Assembly (NCBI GenBank): GCA_965198285.1
Contig: OZ240251.1
Span: forward strand, 1,984,001-2,048,000
Source: UBA11872 sp965198285
GTDB lineage: Bacteria; Chloroflexota; UBA11872
Reading direction: 5' to 3'
Length of the DNA: 64,000 bases
Part shown: positions 59,409 through 64,000 of the stretch, piece after piece
Layout: every line of letters begins with the position of its first letter
Position numbering within the stretch: position 1 is the stretch's first letter
The notes under the pieces: model-generated
What the model was told of the DNA's origin: nothing
The model's database searches: none
What the model saw: only the letters and a program-made list of their open reading frames with translations
Position numbers and translations under genes: made by a program

Positions 59409-59630
59409 ATGACCGCCGTCTCGATGGAAGACCGAGACCGGATCAGTCGGCTGGAAGGCAGATACGACGGTCTTGCAACCAAGGCCGACGTGGCTGAGTT
59501 GAAGGCCGAACTCAAAAGCGACCTACACGCGCTTGAAGCCCGCCTAACCAAGTGGATGGTTGGATTGATGCTGGGATCGGTTACGGCGGCCGTGGCTTTC
59601 GCGACCGCGGTTGACCGCATTGCCGGCTAG
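59409..59630 (+). CDS. Small coiled-coil membrane protein, copy 2
   Basis: The 73-residue paralogue of copy 1, with start after GGGGAGGGGAGACC, has a longer heptad region (KADVAELKAELKSDLHALEA) and the same end (TKWMVGLMLGSVTAA). The two short tail-anchored proteins lie next to the ribosomal cluster. The 121-base gap between them carries no other gene. Confidence 0.65.
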   Translation: MTAVSMEDRDRISRLEGRYDGLATKADVAELKAELKSDLHALEARLTKWMVGLMLGSVTAAVAFATAVDRIAG

Positions 59631-59717
59631 CGTCCTGCGACGGTTCAGCCTGATCCCGGGGGCGCATGGCGTCGGACGTCGGCTTGGTCAGATGCGGACG
59701 AGACGCGTCGTTCGTCG

Positions 59718-59723
59718 TATACT
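59718..59723 (+). promoter_or_regulatory. Candidate -10 element before rpmG
   Basis: TATACT lies 120 bases upstream of rpmG in the otherwise GC-rich gap 59631-59842. No good -35 box stands at 17 bases. GCGGGTTTCCCGC at about 59737-59749 followed by GGGGTTTT could be an attenuator-like hairpin. Both are tentative. Confidence 0.3.
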
Positions 59724-59842
59724 GAGGCATCCCGTGCGGGTTTCCCGCCGGGGTTTTATTGTGCATGGCGGACGTGGCTTTCTGCGTCAAGCATGGAGCG
59801 CGCGCCTGACCGGACGGCCGGCTCACGGCCTTGGAGATGGAA

Positions 59843-60007
59843 ATGCCTCGCCGAGGTGATCGTCTTGTGATCACGCTTGAATGCCGGGACTGCGGTTCTC
59901 GCGGCTACGTCAGTACCAAGAACCGTCGAAACAGCCCTGACCGGCTTGCATTGCAGAAGTACTGCCGCGCGTGCCGTACGCACACGGCTCATCGCGAGAC
60001 GCGTTAG
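59843..60007 (+). CDS. rpmG: 50S ribosomal protein L33
   Basis: ATG 59843 follows GGAG. The 54-residue protein (MPRRGDRLVITLECRDCGSR, then YVSTKNRRNSPDRLALQKYC) carries two CxxC pairs (CRDC, CRAC), the zinc-binding form of L33. Its position before secE-nusG matches many bacteria. It was found by direct translation of the gap. Confidence 0.95.
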   Translation: MPRRGDRLVITLECRDCGSRGYVSTKNRRNSPDRLALQKYCRACRTHTAHRETR

Positions 60008-60020
60008 CGAGTGCCCGCCC

Positions 60021-60239
60021 ATGATGTCAACGCAGAGCCTGCGTCAAACGATTCGTCGCGCGCAGGCTACGCGTTTTGTTCGCAGCGCCTACCAGGAACT
60101 GCGGAAGGCCCAGTGGCCGACGCCCGAGCAGACCATGCGACTGACCGCGCTGGTGCTGGCGATCAGCGTGTTGATGGCAATCGTTCTTGGGCTGGCGGAT
60201 CTGGGGTTCGACCGCCTGTTCAGTCTGATTACCGCCTGA
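60021..60239 (+). CDS. secE: Preprotein translocase subunit SecE
   Basis: The 72-residue protein contains the amphipathic motif SAYQELRKAQWPTPEQTMRL and one C-terminal membrane helix (LVLAISVLMAIVLGLADLGF), the minimal bacterial SecE form. ATG 60021 and 60024 are adjacent. It clamps SecY in the translocon. It lies between rpmG and nusG as usual. Confidence 0.95.
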   Translation: MMSTQSLRQTIRRAQATRFVRSAYQELRKAQWPTPEQTMRLTALVLAISVLMAIVLGLADLGFDRLFSLITA

Positions 60240-60255
60240 GGGAAGGCGCTGGAGC

Positions 60256-60876
60256 ATGATGGCCGAAACCAGCCGCGCATCCACCCAAACCGCCGCCGAC
60301 GCGCCGGAACAGGAAGTCCCTGCCGAGGCCGAGTGGTACGTCATCAACACCTACTCGGGCTACGAGGCCAAGGTCAAGCACAACATGGAGCAGCGGGTGG
60401 TCTCCATGGAGGCCAAGGACAAGGTCTTCAAGATCGTGGTTCCCGAAGAAGAGGTTGAGGAATCGCGGCACGGGCAGCGACGGACCGTCAAGCGCAAGAT
60501 GTACCCGGGCTACGTGCTGGTCCAGATGCTCATGGCCGACGACTCGTGGATGGTGGTGCGCAACACGCCGGGTGTCGTCAACTTCGTGGGCGCGGACGTA
60601 GGGTCCGGCCACAAGCCCATCCCACTGCCGCCGCACGAAGCCGACACGATCTTCAAGCAGATGGAGGGCGAGGGTGAGCGACCTGAAGTCCGCATCCAGA
60701 TCGGCGAGCGGGTCAAGATCATCGATGGGCCGTTCACCGACTTCTTTGGCACGGTGGACGAAGTGATGGAAGACAAGGAGCGCCTGCGGGTGCTGGTTTC
60801 GTTCTTTGGACGCGACACGCCGGTCGAACTGGACTTTCTCCAGGTCGAGAAATCCGGCGGCGGGTCGATCATCTAA
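60256..60876 (+). CDS. nusG: Transcription termination/antitermination factor NusG
   Basis: The NGN domain opens EWYVINTYSGYEAKVKHNME and includes RKMYPGYVLVQMLMADDSWM and VVRNTPGVVNFVGA. The C-terminal KOW domain reads IGERVKIIDGPFTDFFGTVD. An extra N-terminal 25 residues are Ala/Thr/Glu-rich. NusG binds RNA polymerase and couples it to Rho or the ribosome. It is in the expected cluster position. Confidence 0.97.
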   Translation: MMAETSRASTQTAADAPEQEVPAEAEWYVINTYSGYEAKVKHNMEQRVVSMEAKDKVFKIVVPEEEVEESRHGQRRTVKRKMYPGYVLVQMLMADDSWMVVRNTPGVVNFVGADVGSGHKPIPLPPHEADTIFKQMEGEGERPEVRIQIGERVKIIDGPFTDFFGTVDEVMEDKERLRVLVSFFGRDTPVELDFLQVEKSGGGSII

Positions 60877-60894
60877 CCAGGCGGCTGACGAACC

Positions 60895-61320
60895 ATGGCA
60901 CGACGCGTCCTCGCCACAATCACGCTCCAGTTGCAAGCGGGCCAGGCCACTCCGGCCCCGCCGGTCGGACCCGCGCTGGGCGGTTACGGCGTGAACATCA
61001 TCGAGTTCACCAAGACCTACAACGAGCGCACCCGCGAGCAGATCGGGTCCGTGATTCCGGCGGAGATCACGATTTTCGAAGACCGCTCCTTCACATTCAT
61101 CACCAAGACGCCGCCGGCCGCGGACCTGCTTCGCAAGGCTGCGGGCGTGGACAAGGGCTCCGGCGAGCCGAATCGCGAGAAGGTTGGGGCGGTGAGCGCG
61201 GCGCAAGTCCGCGAAATTGCCGAAGTCAAGATGCCGGACCTCAACGCCTACGATGTGGAGTCGGCGATGAAGATCGTGGCCGGAACCGCCCGGAGCATGG
61301 GCATTGAAGTCGAGGATTGA
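60895..61320 (+). CDS. rplK: 50S ribosomal protein L11
   Basis: The 141-residue protein has ATPAPPVGPALGGYGVNIIE and FTKTYNERTREQIGSVIPAE in the N-terminal domain and AVSAAQVREIAEVKMPDLNA in the rRNA-binding domain. It is the normal length. It forms the L11-stalk base. Its stop overlaps the possible TTG start of rplA. Confidence 0.97.
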   Translation: MARRVLATITLQLQAGQATPAPPVGPALGGYGVNIIEFTKTYNERTREQIGSVIPAEITIFEDRSFTFITKTPPAADLLRKAAGVDKGSGEPNREKVGAVSAAQVREIAEVKMPDLNAYDVESAMKIVAGTARSMGIEVED

Positions 61321-61322
61321 GC

Positions 61323-62039
61323 ATGGCGCGACATAGCAAGCGGTTTGAGCAGGCTCGGGCAGCGGTGGACCGCACGACCCAGCACAGTCTTGGGGACGCG
61401 ATTGACGTATTGCTGGGCCTTCCAATGGCCAAGTTCGATGAGTCCGTGGAGTTTCACGCCCACCTGACCGTTGACCCCACGCATGCTGATCAGCAGGTGC
61501 GCAGCACCGTCACGTTGCCGAACGGCACCGGCAAAGAGCGGTCCGTCATCGTGTTTGCCAGCGGCGACCGCGCGCAGGAAGCGCGCGACGCGGGCGCCGA
61601 CGAGGTGGGAACCGACGAACTGGCCGCGAGAATCCGCGGCGGCTGGCTGGATTTCGAAGCGGCCGTGGCCACCCCGGACAATATGCGCATCATCGGACCG
61701 CTGGGTCGCATTCTTGGGCCGCGCGGTTTGATGCCGAACGCTCGCGCCGGCACGGTGACCAACGACGTCGGTCGGGTCGTTCGTGAGCTCAAGGCCGGAC
61801 GTGTTGAGTTTCGGGTGGACCGCCTGGCCAATTTGCACGTGGTGGCCGGCCGGGCCTCGATGGGGCGTCAGGCGCTGATCGAAAACCTGCGCATCCTGAT
61901 CGAAGCCGTCGTGCGGGCACGTCCCAGCGCAGCCAAGGGTTCGTATGTCAGTACAATGAGCATCTGTTGCAGCATGGGGCCGAGCATCCGCCTGGACACG
62001 CAGGCCACGATGGCCCAAGCCTCGGCGGCCGTGGATTAA
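61323..62039 (+). CDS. rplA: 50S ribosomal protein L1
   Basis: ATG 61323 (MARHSKRFEQARAAVDRTTQ) is preferred over TTG 61317. Typical segments are FDESVEFHAHLTVDPTHADQ, MRIIGPLGRILGPRGLMPNA, GTVTNDVGRVV and KAGRVEFRVDRLANLHVVAG. The length of 238 residues is normal. L1 binds 23S rRNA and often represses its own mRNA. Confidence 0.97.
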   Translation: MARHSKRFEQARAAVDRTTQHSLGDAIDVLLGLPMAKFDESVEFHAHLTVDPTHADQQVRSTVTLPNGTGKERSVIVFASGDRAQEARDAGADEVGTDELAARIRGGWLDFEAAVATPDNMRIIGPLGRILGPRGLMPNARAGTVTNDVGRVVRELKAGRVEFRVDRLANLHVVAGRASMGRQALIENLRILIEAVVRARPSAAKGSYVSTMSICCSMGPSIRLDTQATMAQASAAVD

Positions 62040-62078
62040 CGCAGGAGTCGAACCGACCCACACTCTCACAACTGCATA

Positions 62079-62132
62079 GCCGGAGACAGCGGGCCAAGCA
62101 ATCTCTCGCGTCGAGAGAGCCCGCCGAGGCGC
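62079..62132 (+). ncRNA. L10 leader (ribosomal protein autoregulatory RNA)
   Basis: A stem GCGGGC (62089-62094) pairs with GCCCGC (62119-62124) around an inner hairpin TCTCTCGCGTCGAGAGA. The conserved elements GGAGACAG and CCGAGGCG sit on either side, as in L10 leaders. It lies about 80 bases before rplJ. L10-L12 binding to this structure represses translation of rplJ-rplL. Confidence 0.75.
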
Positions 62133-62210
62133 GAACGGACTATCGAGCGGTAAGCCGATCCGGCGCGCCGCTCGTTTCTTGTTTCGTCGTACGCAAAGGA
62201 GGAATTGCCA

Positions 62211-62747
62211 GTGGCGACACGTGCGGAAAAGGCCGCCGTGATAGACGCTCTTACCGACCAACTGACGTCGGCCCCGCTCAGCATTGTGTCGGGGTTCCGC
62301 AACCTGTCGGTCGCGGATCAGCAGACGTTGCGAAGCCAGGTACGAGAGTCGGGCGCGACCATTCGGGTGATCAAGAACAACCTGGCGGCTCTGGCGGCCG
62401 ACAGGGCCGGTATTCAGGGTCTGGACGCTCTACTCAGCGGGCAGTCGGCGTTCACGTTCAGCGGCGAGGACATTCCGGCCGCTGCACGGGTGCTGCGTGA
62501 CTTTTCGCGGCAGCATCCAACGATCGAGGTGCGTGGCGGCGCGCTGAACGGCGAGGTTCTGGATGGAGAACGGGTGCTTCGCATTGCTTCGATCCCAGGT
62601 CGCGACCAACTCAACGCCGAGGTGGTGTGGGCGATTGGCGCACCCATCTCCAACCTGGTGCACACACTGGATGGATTGATCTCTGGTCTGGTCTTCGCGC
62701 TGCAGGAGCGCGTTGACCAACTACAGGCCGCCGAAGGAGGCGCGTGA
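62211..62747 (+). CDS. rplJ: 50S ribosomal protein L10
   Basis: GTG 62211 lies 8 bases after AAGGAGG; TTG 62205 is too close. The 178-residue protein reads RAEKAAVIDALTDQLTSAPL, SESGATIRVIKNNLAALAAD-like and NAEVVWAIGAPISNLVHTLD. The C-terminal helix (VFALQERVDQLQAAEGG) binds L7/L12 dimers. The stop overlaps the rplL start. Confidence 0.95.
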   Translation: MATRAEKAAVIDALTDQLTSAPLSIVSGFRNLSVADQQTLRSQVRESGATIRVIKNNLAALAADRAGIQGLDALLSGQSAFTFSGEDIPAAARVLRDFSRQHPTIEVRGGALNGEVLDGERVLRIASIPGRDQLNAEVVWAIGAPISNLVHTLDGLISGLVFALQERVDQLQAAEGGA

Positions 62748-63127
62748 TGGCAAAGGTAACGAAGGACGACATTCTGGAGTCGCTGGACTCGATGACGGTG
62801 CTCGAGCTCTCGGAGCTCGTGGAGGCGTTGAAGGAGAAGTACAACGTCTCCGGCGCGCCGATGGCCGTGGCGGCCATGCCGGCCGAGAACGGCGCGGCCC
62901 CAGCCGAGGAAGAGCAGACGGAATTCTCGGTAGAGATCACCGGCGCAGGTCAGCGCAAGATCCAGGTGATCAAGGCGGTGCGCGAAATTACGGGTCTGGG
63001 TCTCCGCGAGGCCAAGGCGGTCGTGGACGCTGCGCCGGAAACCATCAAGGATGGCCTGACGCGCGAAGAAGCCGACGCCATGGTTGCGAAGCTCGAAGAG
63101 GTTGGCGCTACCGTCGAAGTGAAGTAA
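62747..63127 (+). CDS. rplL: 50S ribosomal protein L7/L12
   Basis: The 126-residue protein has the dimerisation region (MTVLELSELVEALKEKYNVS), an Ala/Pro/Glu hinge, and the C-terminal domain KIQVIKAVREITGLGLREAK and EEVGATVEVK. ATG 62747 overlaps the rplJ TGA by one base. It forms the stalk that recruits GTPase factors. Confidence 0.97.
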   Translation: MAKVTKDDILESLDSMTVLELSELVEALKEKYNVSGAPMAVAAMPAENGAAPAEEEQTEFSVEITGAGQRKIQVIKAVREITGLGLREAKAVVDAAPETIKDGLTREEADAMVAKLEEVGATVEVK

Positions 63128-63200
63128 CGCTCAACGCGGAGTCAGGGCGCAGGGTGGCAAACCGCCGTCGGCGTTCCGTGAAAGATCTGGATGGCCGGGC

Positions 63201-64000
63201 ATGATCGACGCCGTCATCGTGGCCCACGGACAGGCGGACGTTGCGAGCCGCGCGGCTCGCAGCATTCGTTCGTCTGGCGCCGTCGTGCAGTCGTTGACGA
63301 TTGTGGACACCGCTGGCGATCCGGCGTTGGCCGCATTGGCGGACGAGGCAACGCTTGACACAAGGGTTCTGGCTCGACCCGACAACCCCGGCTACGGCGC
63401 GGCTGCGAACGCCGGCGTCAACCTGGGGCGGGCGCCGCTGGTGCTGGTTGCCAACGCCGACGTGTGGGCGCATCCCGGTGCTCTGAACGAACTAGCGCGC
63501 GCGCTGGATGAGGCGCCAGACGCGGCTTGCGCCGGGCCGTTGCTGCTGAATACGGACGGCTCGCCGCAGGACTCCGCGTTCGCCTTCCCCGGTTTGGGTC
63601 AAGCCGTATTCGATCTGCTCCCGCTGCCGGCGCGGTTGCGAGGATCCCGCCTGAACGGGCGTCTCTGGTCGAAAGGTTCCGCACGGGACGTTGGGTACGT
63701 GCTGGGCGCGTTCATGATGATGAGTCGCCGGGCGTTGGAGCTCGTGGGCGGGTTCTCGTCCGCCTACTGGATGTACGCCGAGGAAGTCGATCTCTGCCGG
63801 CGGTTTTGGGACGACGGCTGGCGGGTCCGTTACGTTCCAGCCGCCCACGTGACTCACATTCGGGGGTCGACAACCTCTGCTCGCGATGGCGACATGTTGC
63901 CGCAGCTCTTTCGTAGCCGGGCGCGTTGGTACCGACGGCATAGCGCGAAGCCGATGGCCAAAGCCGCTATCGCTTTGATGTGGCTGGTGCTCGGCGTTCG
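63201..64000 (+). CDS. Family 2 glycosyltransferase, partial at window edge
   Basis: The frame from ATG 63201 stays open to the last base. It encodes MIDAVIVAHGQADVASRAAR, the nucleotide-binding segment ARPDNPGYGAAANAGVNLGR, a metal-binding-type ANADVWAHPG and the acceptor motif GYVLGAFMMMSRRALELVGG with YAEEVDLCRRFWDDGWRV. These features fit rhamnosyltransferase-like GT2 enzymes of surface-glycan synthesis. The C-terminal part with a membrane-like segment (AAIALMWLVLGV) begins at the edge. It starts a new unit 73 bases after rplL. Confidence 0.85.
   Translation, partial: MIDAVIVAHGQADVASRAARSIRSSGAVVQSLTIVDTAGDPALAALADEATLDTRVLARPDNPGYGAAANAGVNLGRAPLVLVANADVWAHPGALNELARALDEAPDAACAGPLLLNTDGSPQDSAFAFPGLGQAVFDLLPLPARLRGSRLNGRLWSKGSARDVGYVLGAFMMMSRRALELVGGFSSAYWMYAEEVDLCRRFWDDGWRVRYVPAAHVTHIRGSTTSARDGDMLPQLFRSRARWYRRHSAKPMAKAAIALMWLVLGV

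Overview
The window is high-GC bacterial chromosome. The right edge carries the conserved rpmG-secE-nusG-rplK-rplA-rplJ-rplL cluster, so this is core chromosome and not a plasmid. The accessory genes point to a Chloroflexota lineage, perhaps a marine or sponge-associated Dehalococcoidia/SAR202-like organism. They include Tat-exported substrate-binding lipoproteins with charged 'KEVPVEK' stalks, Gfo/Idh/MocA oxidoreductases, amidohydrolase plus Rieske pairs, MmpL, and many Thr/Pro-linked beta-propeller lipoproteins. This taxonomic reading is an inference from gene content.

Layout. (1) 1-5264: a small defence/toxin-antitoxin island. It holds a zinc-motif-less ImmA/IrrE-like protein with a PIN partner, then an AAA ATPase plus DUF4276 (TOPRIM-like) pair resembling PARIS/OLD systems, then a two-helix membrane protein. 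Two paralogous VapBC-type cassettes bracket the ATPase-TOPRIM-membrane set, and both toxins look damaged. (2) 5473-8043: a TolB-like lipoprotein, a truncated relative ending in a 7-bp tandem repeat, and a DUF4389 membrane protein. (3) 8276-26821: an 18.5-kb segment bounded by two directly repeated IS5-like copies (A and C) with a third, intact copy (B) inside. The outer flanks share a 6-bp duplication (TCTCAA). Joining them restores one REP-like palindrome between two tandem DUF4389 genes, so I read the segment as a composite transposon. Its cargo is a carbohydrate-type catabolic set: three tandem GHL10-like ~610-residue proteins, two substrate-binding proteins without permeases, a small lipoprotein and a Gfo/Idh oxidoreductase. 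Decayed material lies among these: M19 dipeptidase, IS1-like remnant, PKD protein, Nudix, and a 3' fragment of tRNA-Phe.

(4) 26920-36724: the second DUF4389 gene, two copies of a response regulator plus polytopic membrane protein module (one regulator decayed, no kinase), an amidohydrolase-Rieske pair, a DrrAB-type ABC exporter and a NarL-type regulator. (5) 36938-48564: a propeller island. Three tandem secreted proteins share a duplicated ~50-residue N-terminal module (WPTxCVELNDIVE...) joined to RCC1 or TolB/PD40 propellers. They are followed by a PQQ double propeller split by a stop codon from a Big2/dead-metallopeptidase tail, a disrupted AMP-binding gene, and a tandemly duplicated zinc-ribbon membrane protein. 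(6) 48565-59630: Gfo/Idh oxidoreductase, an unknown small protein, a NodB deacetylase lipoprotein, a SnoaL-like protein, an MmpL transporter, a Rieske-helical fusion with a zinc alcohol dehydrogenase, and two small coiled-coil membrane proteins. (7) 59843-64000: the ribosomal/secretion/transcription cluster with an L10 leader, then a partial family-2 glycosyltransferase running off the edge.

Many genes are broken by single-base indels, several of them in G-runs. Real decay is plausible in the mobile regions, but assembly or polishing error cannot be excluded from the sequence alone.
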